From positions 1 to 64,000 of the forward strand of contig JAHHGU010000022.1 of the NCBI GenBank assembly GCA_019359765.1: a stretch of 64,000 nucleotides of DNA. The letters run 5' to 3'. The notes under the pieces are model-generated. The model made no database searches, was not told where the DNA came from, and saw only the letters and a program-made list of their open reading frames with translations. Of this stretch, positions 26,657 through 34,026 are shown piece after piece (within the stretch, counting starts at the first letter, position 1; each line of letters opens with the position of its first letter). Source of the stretch: Aphanothece sp. CMT-3BRIN-NPC111. Lineage in GTDB: Bacteria > Cyanobacteriota > Cyanobacteriia > Cyanobacteriales > JAHHGU01. The translations under genes were made by a program, and so were the position numbers.

Positions 26657-27181
26657 ATCAATGACTCAGAAGATGGCAAGCGTGTATCTAGTCAAGATCT
26701 GAGGGGGGTAACATGAAAGCTAAAACGTTGATACAATAAGCTTCGTTGCTTTCATTCATTGAAAATAATACTCTAGCTTATAGAAATTTAATTTCATTAG
26801 GTTTTGAATGATATCCCAACAATTATCCAATAAACTTACCCAAGTTTGGGTATACAAACCAACATAAAAACTGCTATGTCTTCTTGTTAAGCGCCTAGAT
26901 TGTTTAACTCTAGTAATATATTATTGTTGTACACCAAGACGTTTAATTTTTTATACTTAAAGAATTGCCATACTATAAGCTTCATAGATTATTAATACCA
27001 GAGATATTAAGCGATTTCAGAAGCATTAGTATCTTCTAAGTGAGAAATACGATTTTTAAAATATCGAAACATTTACTAAATAGCAAAGCGTTTTTTATAA
27101 GCATTGCTAGTCGAGAGAAAGAGCCATTAATATTATGTACTTCTAGCATCTAAAAGGCTGAAAGCTGATAACGTATTATTT
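26657..27181. other. AT-rich intergenic region upstream of moxR
   Basis: 525 bp, markedly more AT-rich than the neighbours, with no ORF of note, no hairpin with a T-tract and no copy of the repeat families seen elsewhere here. It should contain the promoter of the MoxR gene. The composition and the separation of the MoxR/DUF58 pair from DUF4129/DUF4350 suggest an insertion or rearrangement scar. Confidence 0.5.
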
Positions 27182-28132
27182 ATGAGCGAAACCCATACAG
27201 TAATTAATCGTCTCGGTCAAGCCCTGAATCGGATTGTTGTCGGTCAAGGTAAGCTGGTGCAGCAACTACTAGTGGCACTAATTGCCGGGGGGCATGTGAT
27301 TTTAGAGGGTGTCCCAGGTACAGGCAAAACCCTACTAGTTAAGGTGCTGGCTCAATTGGTGCAGGCTGAATTCCGGCGAATTCAACTGACGCCAGATATT
27401 TTGCCATCTGATATCATCGGCACGAATATTTTTGACTTGAATACTCGTCAGTTTACGCTTAAGAAAGGCCCAGTTTTTACTGAAGTATTGCTGGCGGATG
27501 AAATTAACCGAACGCCGCCCAAAACTCAGTCTGCACTGCTGGAAGCGATGGAAGAACAGCAAGTGACCCTGGATGGCGAGAGTTTACCACTACCAGAACT
27601 ATTTTGGGCGATCGCTACACAAAATTCCTTGGAGTTTGAGGGCACTTATCCTTTGCCAGAAGCGCAGCTAGACAGGTTTTTATTCAAGCTTGTTGTTGAT
27701 TACCCGGACTTAAATAGCGAAAAGCAAATGCTGTTGAATCGTCAAGCTGGGTTCCAATCACGACGGCTGGATTTGGCTCGTATAAAACCAGTGGCGACAG
27801 TAGAGCAAATTTTACAGGCTCGTCAGCAGGTGAGTGCTATTAAGGTTGAGGAAAAGGTATTAGATTACTTATTGGCAATAGTTACGCGATCGCGCCAACA
27901 TCCCGACTTGGCTTTGGGCGCGTCTCCCCGTTCAGCTGTTGCCTGGTTACAGACTAGTAAAGCTCACGCATGGCTATCTGGAAAAGATTTTGTGACGCCG
28001 GATGATGTAAAAATTGTGGCACCCCCTCTGCTGCGTCACCGATTAATATTGAGACCGGAAGCCCAACTAGATGGCTTGATGGTTGATGCGGTCATTGCCT
28101 CTTTATTAAATCAGGTGCCAGTGCCAAGGTAA
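27182..28132 (+). CDS. MoxR-family AAA+ ATPase
   Basis: 316 residues. Walker A GVPGTGKTLLVK is at about 40-51, Walker B VLLADEINR at about 104-112, sensor 1 WAIATQNS near 142, and the arginine-finger region near LPEAQLDRFLF. The C-terminal lid has LGASPRSAVAWLQ and FVTPDDVK, typical of the APE2220/MRP MoxR subgroups. MoxR ATPases act as chaperones that mature partner complexes, usually with a DUF58/VWA-type protein next door, as here (28202). Cytoplasmic. Confidence 0.94.
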   Translation: MSETHTVINRLGQALNRIVVGQGKLVQQLLVALIAGGHVILEGVPGTGKTLLVKVLAQLVQAEFRRIQLTPDILPSDIIGTNIFDLNTRQFTLKKGPVFTEVLLADEINRTPPKTQSALLEAMEEQQVTLDGESLPLPELFWAIATQNSLEFEGTYPLPEAQLDRFLFKLVVDYPDLNSEKQMLLNRQAGFQSRRLDLARIKPVATVEQILQARQQVSAIKVEEKVLDYLLAIVTRSRQHPDLALGASPRSAVAWLQTSKAHAWLSGKDFVTPDDVKIVAPPLLRHRLILRPEAQLDGLMVDAVIASLLNQVPVPR

Positions 28133-28139
28133 GTGCTGA

Positions 28140-28156
28140 TATAGCAATTAGCAGTT
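28140..28156 (+). repeat. Solo end of MITE-like family
   Basis: TATAGCAATTAGCAGTTA at about 28140-28157 equals the left end of the MITE-like elements at 30199, 33018 and 35331, but no other end follows. It sits between the MoxR and DUF58 genes and abuts the alternative TTG start of the latter. Confidence 0.5.
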
Positions 28157-28201
28157 ACCTTGCGAGTAAATATATGGGCTGAGGTTGCTAGGGGTACACA
28201 A

Positions 28202-29533
28202 GTGACAATAATTCCTTCAGGACGCCTCTATTTACTGTTACTGCTGGGCATGGCGATCGCAATTGCCCTAGCAGATATTTGGAGTATTCCCATCGGCATT
28301 ATCGGCAGCCTGCTGTTTGATACTGTCGTACTGGGAATAATGTTTATTGACGGGCGACGGGTGCATCATCATCGCGTCCAAGTAAGCCGCCATCCTCTGG
28401 GACGATTATCGATTGGGCGAGAGAACCCAGTTGTGCTGTCTGTGCAGTCGGTAACTCGTCCTGCTCAAATTCAAATCCGCGACTACTACCCAGCTGATTT
28501 TTGGGTGTCTGTGCCAGTACAAAAGGTATCTATACCTGCTGATAGCAGCCAGGAATTAACTTACACCGTCAGCCCACTCCAACGGGGAGAGTTTAATTGG
28601 GGAGATATTCAAGTGCGGCAGCTGAGTCCGTGGGGCTTGGCTTGGTATGACTGGAAGATTCCTGAGAGCAAGAAGGTTGCGGTTTATCCTGATCTGATGG
28701 GATTGCGATCGCTTTCCATTCGCCTCACTTTGCAAAACACTGGCACCATGCGCCAAGCTAGACGCTTAGGAATTGGTACGGAATTTGCGGAACTGCGGGA
28801 ATATCGCCTGGGTGACGACCCCCGCTTTGTGGACTGGAAAGCCACCGCCCGTAGATTAGGTGCCACACCAGCCGCATCCCTACAGGTGCGCGTCCTAGAA
28901 CCAGAAAAAGAACAAACCCTGATTATCTTACTTGACCGGGGACGCCTGATGACAGCACGGGTAGAGGGGTTGAAGCGCTTTGATTGGGGTTTAAATACAA
29001 CCTTGTCCCTAGCATTAGCTGGCTTAAACCGAGGCGACAAGGTGGGAGTGGGGGTATTTGACCGCGAAGTTACAACCTGGATTCCCCCCGAACGCGGTCA
29101 ACACCATTTATCTAAGCTGATCGATCGCCTCACCCCAATTCAGCCAGTCTTACTAGAACCAGATTATATGGGAGCGGTCACGAAACTAGTCAATCAGCAA
29201 GCGCGACGGGCGCTGGTGGTTTTAATTACAGACCTAGTGGATATCACCGCCTCAGCAGAACTTCTCGCTGCCCTAGGACGCCTGACGCCACGCTATCTCC
29301 CGTTTTGCGTCACCCTGCGCGACCCCCAAGTAGACAAGCAAGCCCAAGCTTTCACCCAAGACGTAACAGCTGCCTACGCCCGTGCCGTCGCCTTAGATTT
29401 ACTAGCCCAGCGTCAAGTTGCCTTTGCCCAGTTAAAACAAAAAGGGGTTTTAGTACTTGATGCCCCAGCGAATCAAATTAGCGAACAACTAGTAGACCGA
29501 TATCTGCGACTTAAGGCACGAAACCAGCTTTAA
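28202..29533 (+). CDS. DUF58 domain membrane-anchored protein
   Basis: About 443 residues from GTG 28202, preceded by AGGGG at fair spacing; this begins right before IPSGRLYLLLLLG, the usual family N-terminus. A TTG at 28160 is in frame but has no ribosome site and borders a repeat end. Two N-terminal membrane helices (residues about 8-50) precede a beta-rich region and the DUF58 signature EFAELREYRLGDDPRFVDWKAT, then a VWA-like fold (LIILLDRG). DUF58 proteins partner with MoxR ATPases. The C-terminal part is Ala/Gln-rich helical. Confidence 0.9.
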   Translation: MTIIPSGRLYLLLLLGMAIAIALADIWSIPIGIIGSLLFDTVVLGIMFIDGRRVHHHRVQVSRHPLGRLSIGRENPVVLSVQSVTRPAQIQIRDYYPADFWVSVPVQKVSIPADSSQELTYTVSPLQRGEFNWGDIQVRQLSPWGLAWYDWKIPESKKVAVYPDLMGLRSLSIRLTLQNTGTMRQARRLGIGTEFAELREYRLGDDPRFVDWKATARRLGATPAASLQVRVLEPEKEQTLIILLDRGRLMTARVEGLKRFDWGLNTTLSLALAGLNRGDKVGVGVFDREVTTWIPPERGQHHLSKLIDRLTPIQPVLLEPDYMGAVTKLVNQQARRALVVLITDLVDITASAELLAALGRLTPRYLPFCVTLRDPQVDKQAQAFTQDVTAAYARAVALDLLAQRQVAFAQLKQKGVLVLDAPANQISEQLVDRYLRLKARNQL

Positions 29534-29625
29534 GCTAAAATCTGCTTGTACCAGACGCGCATTTGCTTAAAAGGGCCTGAAATCTGGTTCTGGAAGTCTG
29601 ACCAGCTGCGGGTCTTTTACTTGTT

Positions 29626-30177
29626 ATGGCAGAACTACCTACTCTCTTGACTGAGCGGTTGCTCCTCCGTCCGTTTACTCTGGAGGATGCGCCTTTTGTA
29701 CAGCGTCTCGCTGGGGCGCGAGAAATTGCTGACACCACCATCTCGATTCCTCACCCTTATGAGTATGAATATGCAGAGAAATGGATAGCAGGACACGAGA
29801 ATGCTTTCGTGCAGGGAACAGCCATTCACTTTGCAATTGAAATAAAAGATGTCAAGCAATTGATTGGGGCGATTGAGTTGCGAGATATTGACATAGAACA
29901 AGAGCAGGCTGAGCTGAGTTATTGGATTGGGGTAGAGTGGTGGGGCAAGGGTTTCGCTAGTGAGGCAGCACAATGTTTGCTGCGTTACGGTTTCGAGCAC
30001 ATACATCTCAACCGGATCTATGCTTATTACATGCTGAGAAACCCTGCCTCCGGGAGAGTGCTACAAAAAGTCGGGATGAGGCAGGAAGGGCTGATGCGCC
30101 AGCGTGTGCGAAAGTGGGGAATATTTGAGGATGTAGTGCTATATGCAATCCTCTATACCGATTGGTTAGCTTACTGA
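29626..30177 (+). CDS. GNAT-family N-acetyltransferase (RimJ/RimL type)
   Basis: 183 residues. The N-terminus LPTLLTERLLLRPFTLEDAP is the typical RimJ/RimL-like start. The acetyl-CoA site lies in ELSYWIGVEWWGKGFASEAA (about residues 104-123), and NRIYAYYMLRNPASGRVLQK is the closing part with Asn and Ser for CoA contact. Expected to acetylate the N-terminus of a ribosomal or other protein, or a small amine; not determinable. No signal or membrane span. It interrupts the MoxR/DUF58 to SpoIIM arrangement. A MITE-like element begins 21 bp after its stop. Confidence 0.9.
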   Translation: MAELPTLLTERLLLRPFTLEDAPFVQRLAGAREIADTTISIPHPYEYEYAEKWIAGHENAFVQGTAIHFAIEIKDVKQLIGAIELRDIDIEQEQAELSYWIGVEWWGKGFASEAAQCLLRYGFEHIHLNRIYAYYMLRNPASGRVLQKVGMRQEGLMRQRVRKWGIFEDVVLYAILYTDWLAY

Positions 30178-30198
30178 GGAATGGATAAGCCTGGGTTT

Positions 30199-30303
30199 TA
30201 TAGCAATTAGCAGTTAGCTTTTAGCTTTTAGGCAGTTATAGCAGCAGATCTGGGTGTAGAAAGGTGTGGTCAATTGTCAAGAGCCATTATGGCTACTGCT
30301 ATA
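30199..30303 (+). repeat. MITE-like element A (TATAGCA...TGCTATA)
   Basis: 105 bp from TATAGCAATTAGCAG to GGCTACTGCTATA. The termini TATAGCA and TGCTATA are inverted. Near the left end are tandem TTAGC heptamer-like units, and the centre has AGCAGCAGATCTGGGTG. It overlaps the 3' end of the spoIIM-type gene: the last eight residues and the stop codon of that gene (30277-30303) lie inside it. Confidence 0.75.
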
Positions 30304-31269
30304 GATTCTAGGAATCGCTGGGCGCTTGCGGCTGCAATATATCACCAACAGCGCAAACAGCCCTATCCCGACAATATACTTGAATCCCGATGGAACTAAG
30401 GGACTGGGTGAGAAAAAGCCCTCAATCGTACCAGCAATAATCAACATTGGCACAATCGCAAACACTAACTGAGATGCCTGAGTGCCGTATAATTTCAGCG
30501 CATCCGCACGGCGATATTTCCCCGGAAATAAAATAGCTCTAGCGATTAATAATCCTGCACCACCAGCAAAAAAGATCGCAGGCAGTTCTAGAGAACCGTG
30601 GGGAAACACAAACGCCCAAAAAGGATAAGCGAGATTATTTTGACCGACTAAAGTAGCAACGGCACCGATACTTAGGCCGTTGAATACCATCAAAAAGGTT
30701 GTATATGCCCCAGCTGTAATTCCACCAGCAACTGCCCCAAAAGACACGGAGAGGTTATTAATCATGATGTTACTGGAGGCCAGAGGTTCAATGCCGACAA
30801 TTGACCCCATCCATAACTCATGCTCATCTCGTACCTTGTGAATCAAGCTTTCTGGCACTAGCAGCGACAAAAACATTGGGTCTTGCCATGCATACCACCA
30901 GGCGGTAATCGCTCCCAGCAGAAATAAAGCTGTTGCCACAGCAATATATCCGAACGTCTGTTGCACTACTTCTGGCAAACCCCATCGATAGAACTCCACC
31001 ATCGCTTGCCATTCCTGACGCCGTGAACCCTGATAAATCTGGTTATAGCCACGAGATGCCAAAATTTGCAGGTCTTGCACTAAGGTGTTGCCTACTTGGT
31101 TAGTTCGCGCACGGGCCAGGTCAGCTGATACAGAGCGATACAAACTCGCCAATTCCTTGATTTCGCCTGCTGGTAGTGACTTTAGTCCTTTTTTTTCAAC
31201 TTGTTTGAGTAGGGCATCAAGGCGCTTCCAGTTGGGTTCCCGCCGCGCGATCCAACGTTGAATATTCAT
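30277..31269 (-). CDS. SpoIIM/DUF95-family membrane protein
   Basis: 330 residues. The soluble N-terminal helical part is about residues 1-95 (RREPNWKRLDALLKQ, then LYRSVSADLARARTNQ). About five membrane helices follow, with conserved loop motifs FGAVAGGITAGAYTTFLMVF and FVFPHGSLELPAIFFAGGAG, which identify stage II sporulation protein M relatives. Non-sporulating bacteria carry it beside RDD and MoxR/DUF58 genes, as here, suggesting an envelope role. The last residues (YSSSHNGS) and stop are encoded by a MITE-like element. It is divergent from the gene at 31350. Confidence 0.92.
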   Translation of the reverse strand: MNIQRWIARREPNWKRLDALLKQVEKKGLKSLPAGEIKELASLYRSVSADLARARTNQVGNTLVQDLQILASRGYNQIYQGSRRQEWQAMVEFYRWGLPEVVQQTFGYIAVATALFLLGAITAWWYAWQDPMFLSLLVPESLIHKVRDEHELWMGSIVGIEPLASSNIMINNLSVSFGAVAGGITAGAYTTFLMVFNGLSIGAVATLVGQNNLAYPFWAFVFPHGSLELPAIFFAGGAGLLIARAILFPGKYRRADALKLYGTQASQLVFAIVPMLIIAGTIEGFFSPSPLVPSGFKYIVGIGLFALLVIYCSRKRPAIPRIYSSSHNGS

Positions 31270-31349
31270 AAAATTCGCTGGGGACTATGTCCAGCGTAAC
31301 TTAAGATAGCTTCAATCCTATTACCCTAAGTGTCAGGTGAGTTTTACCT

Positions 31350-32186
31350 ATGTCTCAAAATATTAGCCCTCAAAGTCCAATGCGACCGCTCAGTGTCGGC
31401 AATGTTGTTAGCGCTGGCATTCGGCTCTACCGCTCTCATCTAAAGTTATATTTTACTCTGGCTCTCAGAGCTTATTTATGGGTACTGCTGCCAATATATG
31501 GCTGGGCTAAATTCTCTGCTATTTCGGCGCTGATCTCCCGCTTGGCATTCAGTGAATTGATCGATCAACCAGAAACTGTTAAGGAAGCTGAGAGCCAGGT
31601 CAATCCTCGGATGTGGCGTTTTCTACTCGCGGGTATCTTCGTGGGGCTGTTCGTGTTAGTTGCTTTGCTGGGATTATCTATAGTAGCTGGGATTGTGGCT
31701 GCTGTATTAATAGCAGTGGTTGTGGGGTCTGGTGGAGCCAACCCAATAGCAATAGTAGTGGTCGTGCTGTTAAGTATTGTTGGTGTAATTGCTTTCTTAG
31801 GGGCTTTAATCTGGATATACTCCCGCTTTGTTATTACTGAATTACCGCTAGCAATAGAAAACAATATCGATGCCCTGACGACGATTAGCCGCAGTTGGGA
31901 ATTAACGAAAGGGTATGTATTACGTATTCAAGGAATTGTCATGGTAGCCTTTCTAATCACGCTGCCTTTCCAACTTTTTGCTCAGGTTGTTATTGCTGTA
32001 TTGCAACCGTCAAATAATACTCCTCCCTTACTTGGTCTTCTGTTAGCATTATTCACTTTAGCCTTGAGTTTATTGAGTGGAGCCTTGGTTTTGCCGTTCT
32101 GGCAAGCTATTAAAGCTGTAATCTACTATGACCTCCGAAGCCGCCGGGAGGGGCTGGGGTTGCAGTTACGCGATCGCACTCGGTAG
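31350..32186 (+). CDS. Multi-pass membrane protein, GDPD-membrane-domain-like
   Basis: 278 residues. It starts MSQNISPQSPMRPLSVGNVV, followed by about six hydrophobic segments (e.g. LFVLVALLGLSIVAGIVAAV and VVVVLLSIVGVIAFLGALIW). A conserved ELTKGYVLRIQGIV-type loop is like that of the membrane domain found with glycerophosphodiesterases. No catalytic residues can be pointed to. It belongs to the envelope cluster: the SpoIIM-type gene is divergent upstream and the RDD gene follows immediately (the TAG stop is adjacent to an in-frame GTG of the RDD frame). Confidence 0.75.
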   Translation: MSQNISPQSPMRPLSVGNVVSAGIRLYRSHLKLYFTLALRAYLWVLLPIYGWAKFSAISALISRLAFSELIDQPETVKEAESQVNPRMWRFLLAGIFVGLFVLVALLGLSIVAGIVAAVLIAVVVGSGGANPIAIVVVVLLSIVGVIAFLGALIWIYSRFVITELPLAIENNIDALTTISRSWELTKGYVLRIQGIVMVAFLITLPFQLFAQVVIAVLQPSNNTPPLLGLLLALFTLALSLLSGALVLPFWQAIKAVIYYDLRSRREGLGLQLRDRTR

Positions 32187-32228
32187 GTGATAATTCCCTT
32201 CAAACTAAAATGTCTGTTTACTGCTGCT

Positions 32229-33011
32229 ATGCGCTTTTTTAATCGAGTTACGCTCCAAACCCCGGAGAGTGTAGAACTAGAATTCACTCTCGCAGGTATT
32301 GGTAATCGCGCTTATGCCCTGCTAATTGACTATATTGCCTTGGGGCTAACCCTGCTGGTGTTTTGGATTGCCTGGGGTTTCATTTCTATCCAGTTGCTGG
32401 ATGTGTTAGACCAACTAATTGGCAGCAACAGCGGTCTGGAACTTTGGTTACTCGCGATCGCACTTTTGTTAAACTTCTTTATTTACATGGGCTATTTTGT
32501 GTTTTTTGAGGTGCTGTGGCAGGGACAGACGCCTGGAAAACGCTATACAAAAATTCGTGTAATTCGAGACGATGGGCGTCGAGTCGGCATTCAACAAGCC
32601 GTATTGCGATCGCTCCTGCGCCCCATTGATGACATCTTATTTATAGGAGCCTTTTTAATTATCTTGGGGCGTAATGAGAAAAGACTAGGAGACTGGGCAG
32701 GGGGAACCATTGTCATTCAAGAGGAATATATGGTTGCTGCAACCAACTTCCCAGTTTCAGACTCAGCCCAACAGCTAGCAATTCAATTGCCCCAAATGGC
32801 AAACTTGTCCCAGTTACTACCCGATGACTTTGCGACTATTCGCGAGTATTTGCAGCGTCGCGGGGCAATGACACCCAAAGCTAAAGCTGACTTGAGCTTA
32901 CAGCTAGCTCGTCAAGTTAGAGAGATTATTGCCTTAGAAAATTTACCTGCGGCTTTGACACCTGATGTATTTCTGGAAGCCGTGTATCTTGCCTACCAAC
33001 AGCAATCGTGA
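32229..33011 (+). CDS. RDD-family membrane protein
   Basis: Start chosen at ATG 32229 (MRFFNRVTLQTPESVELEF), the usual N-terminus of the family; a GTG at 32187 is in frame and would add 14 residues. About 260 residues. The RDD signature is ALLIDYIALGL (Asp), with QTPGKRYTKIRVI after the second helix and later RPIDD. Three to four membrane helices within the first ~170 residues, then a cytoplasmic helical tail. RDD proteins are probable transporters or channels. The same strand and tight spacing suggest co-transcription with the gene at 31350. A MITE-like element begins 7 bp after the stop. Confidence 0.93.
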   Translation: MRFFNRVTLQTPESVELEFTLAGIGNRAYALLIDYIALGLTLLVFWIAWGFISIQLLDVLDQLIGSNSGLELWLLAIALLLNFFIYMGYFVFFEVLWQGQTPGKRYTKIRVIRDDGRRVGIQQAVLRSLLRPIDDILFIGAFLIILGRNEKRLGDWAGGTIVIQEEYMVAATNFPVSDSAQQLAIQLPQMANLSQLLPDDFATIREYLQRRGAMTPKAKADLSLQLARQVREIIALENLPAALTPDVFLEAVYLAYQQQS

Positions 33012-33017
33012 AAATAT

Positions 33018-33143
33018 TATAGCAATTAGCAATTAGCAATTAGCAATTAGCTATTAGCTATTAGCCATTCCCAGTGAGAGCAGCACTTCTGGGCGTACGG
33101 GGTTGAGGTCTATTGTCACTCTTCCATTATGGCGACTGCTATA
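33018..33143 (+). repeat. MITE-like element B
   Basis: 126 bp from TATAGCAATTAGCAATTAGC to GGCGACTGCTATA. It has an expanded TTAGCAA heptamer run near its left end, the core AGCAGCACTTCTGGGCG and GGGTTGAGGTC-type sequence, and CCATTATGGCGACTGC at the right. Same family as 30199, 33859, 35331 and 52127. It begins 7 bp after the RDD stop codon. Confidence 0.85.
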
Positions 33144-33148
33144 ACTGT

Positions 33149-33172
33149 AGAGACGTTCCGGGGAACGTCTCT
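33149..33172. repeat. GACGTTCC hairpin following MITE B
   Basis: AGAGACGTTC at 33149-33158 pairs with GAACGTCTCT at 33163-33172 around loop CGGG. It resembles the terminator at 18043 and the hairpin at 13455. No T-tract follows it directly, so a terminator role is unclear. Confidence 0.55.
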
Positions 33173-33233
33173 TAAAGACCACAAATCAGCGAAAGTTATG
33201 TTGAATTAGCCGCAAAAGTGTTGAAATACGCGA

Positions 33234-33671
33234 TCAGCCCTTGGTGTAATTATCAATTATCTGGGCTAAACCCGGTACGGCCTTCTCCACATACGGCTTA
33301 GATGAATTGCGGAATTTTTTGTATGCGTTTCGCACTAAAGAGCTTCGCGCTTTCTCAATCTTGGCGTCAGTGACACTCAGCAGCGCGTCTGCCGTACGAG
33401 AGCTGTTCTGAATGAGGTATTCGGCTGGATTACCTGTTTGTATGCCCTCGCTCCAAATGGGATCGAGGGCCGCCAAGGATGCTGGTAGAAGCCCCTCAAT
33501 GGCTGCGGGTGCATAACCGGGCCTGATCCCCTTTACCCCGGCATAGCTAGCTTTTAAGCCGAGACCAGTAAGCCCTTCTGTGGAAGCAACCACCTCGTCC
33601 ATCAACCGAACGCAGTCTGCCACGACCATGTCTTTTTTCTTTGGGTCATTGAGACCATCGCAAAGTCCCAT
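33234..33671 (-). CDS. DUF6918-like small helical protein
   Basis: Start at ATG 33671, with AAGG 8 bases upstream, giving 145 residues (MGLCDGLNDPKKKDMVVADC...). A GTG at 33761 is in frame but lies inside an IS200/IS605-type hairpin, so the longer form is doubtful. The pattern VVADCVRLMDEVVAS, GLTGLGLKASYAGVKGIRPG, LLPASLAALDPIW and TADALLSVTDAKIEKA resembles the small DUF6918 family known mainly from actinobacteria; that match is from memory. Mostly helical, soluble, function unknown. Its upstream region is disrupted by repeats at 33736-34026, so the native promoter may be lost. Confidence 0.7.
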   Translation of the reverse strand: MGLCDGLNDPKKKDMVVADCVRLMDEVVASTEGLTGLGLKASYAGVKGIRPGYAPAAIEGLLPASLAALDPIWSEGIQTGNPAEYLIQNSSRTADALLSVTDAKIEKARSSLVRNAYKKFRNSSKPYVEKAVPGLAQIIDNYTKG

Positions 33672-33735
33672 TTCGATTACCTTAATGCTCAAAAGGCCTA
33701 AGTTATATTTAACTAACTTTTCTACAATACTCTGC

Positions 33736-33770
33736 TTGACACTCCCCAGGGCTAAAGCCACGGGGATTCT
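33736..33770 (-). mobile_element. Orphan IS200/IS605-type end hairpin 1
   Basis: TTGACACTCCCC...CGGGGATTCT: outer stem TCCCC/GGGGA (33743-33747 with 33762-33766) plus inner GGCT/AGCC. It shares TTGACACTCCC and GGGGATTCT with the right end of the tnpB element at 24031. No transposase or tnpB is attached, so it is a solo end or a palindromic non-autonomous derivative. Confidence 0.75.
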
Positions 33771-33781
33771 TATCTCTACGA

Positions 33782-33809
33782 GTAGAGACGCGCCATGAGG
33801 CGTCTCTAC
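33782..33809. repeat. GTAGAGACGC hairpin
   Basis: GTAGAGACGC at 33782-33791 pairs with GCGTCTCTAC at 33800-33809. The same arm sequence is found within the long hairpin at 36450-36498. Dispersed repeat; might act as a terminator, but no T-run follows. Confidence 0.6.
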
Positions 33810-33858
33810 AAAGGTTCCGGTCTGCCCTACCGTACCCAGCCCTAAATTAAGGATTGTT

Positions 33859-34026
33859 TATAGCAGCTGCGTTAAAGCCAGGGGTTTTGGCTCTTTTTTC
33901 GTTGACACTCCCACGGAAGACAGCGCGTGGGATTCTATTGATAATCAACTTCACCCCCATGCACCCAAAACTGCTGCTATAACTGTATGTTTGCTAAAAG
34001 CTAACTGCTAAAAGCTAATTGCTATA
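33859..34026 (-). repeat. MITE-like element C, interrupted by a nested hairpin
   Basis: Inverted relative to A and B: TATAGCAGCTGC at 33859 to AGCTAATTGCTATA at 34026. Its core is AATCAACTTCACCCCCATGC and ACTGCTGCTAT. Between the right-end and core parts sits a TTGACACTCCC-type hairpin (33902-33936), so this copy was probably invaded by an IS200/IS605-type end. Its outer end at 34026 touches the stop codon (34027-34029) of the next gene. Confidence 0.7.
33902..33936 (-). mobile_element. Orphan IS200/IS605-type end hairpin 2 (nested)
   Basis: TTGACACTCCCACG...CGTGGGATTCT with a 7-bp stem TCCCACG/CGTGGGA (33909-33915 with 33926-33932). Same orientation and flanks as the hairpin at 33736 and the tnpB right end. 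It sits inside MITE-like element C. Confidence 0.7.

Noticed and set aside
26657..27181. Search for tRNA or small RNA gene in the AT-rich gap
   Set aside because: No cloverleaf, T-loop (GGTTCRA) or strong fold was recognised.
33672..33761. Longer start for the small helical protein at 33234
   Set aside because: The GTG lies in an IS-type hairpin; the ATG at 33671 has a ribosome site. Kept only as a note.
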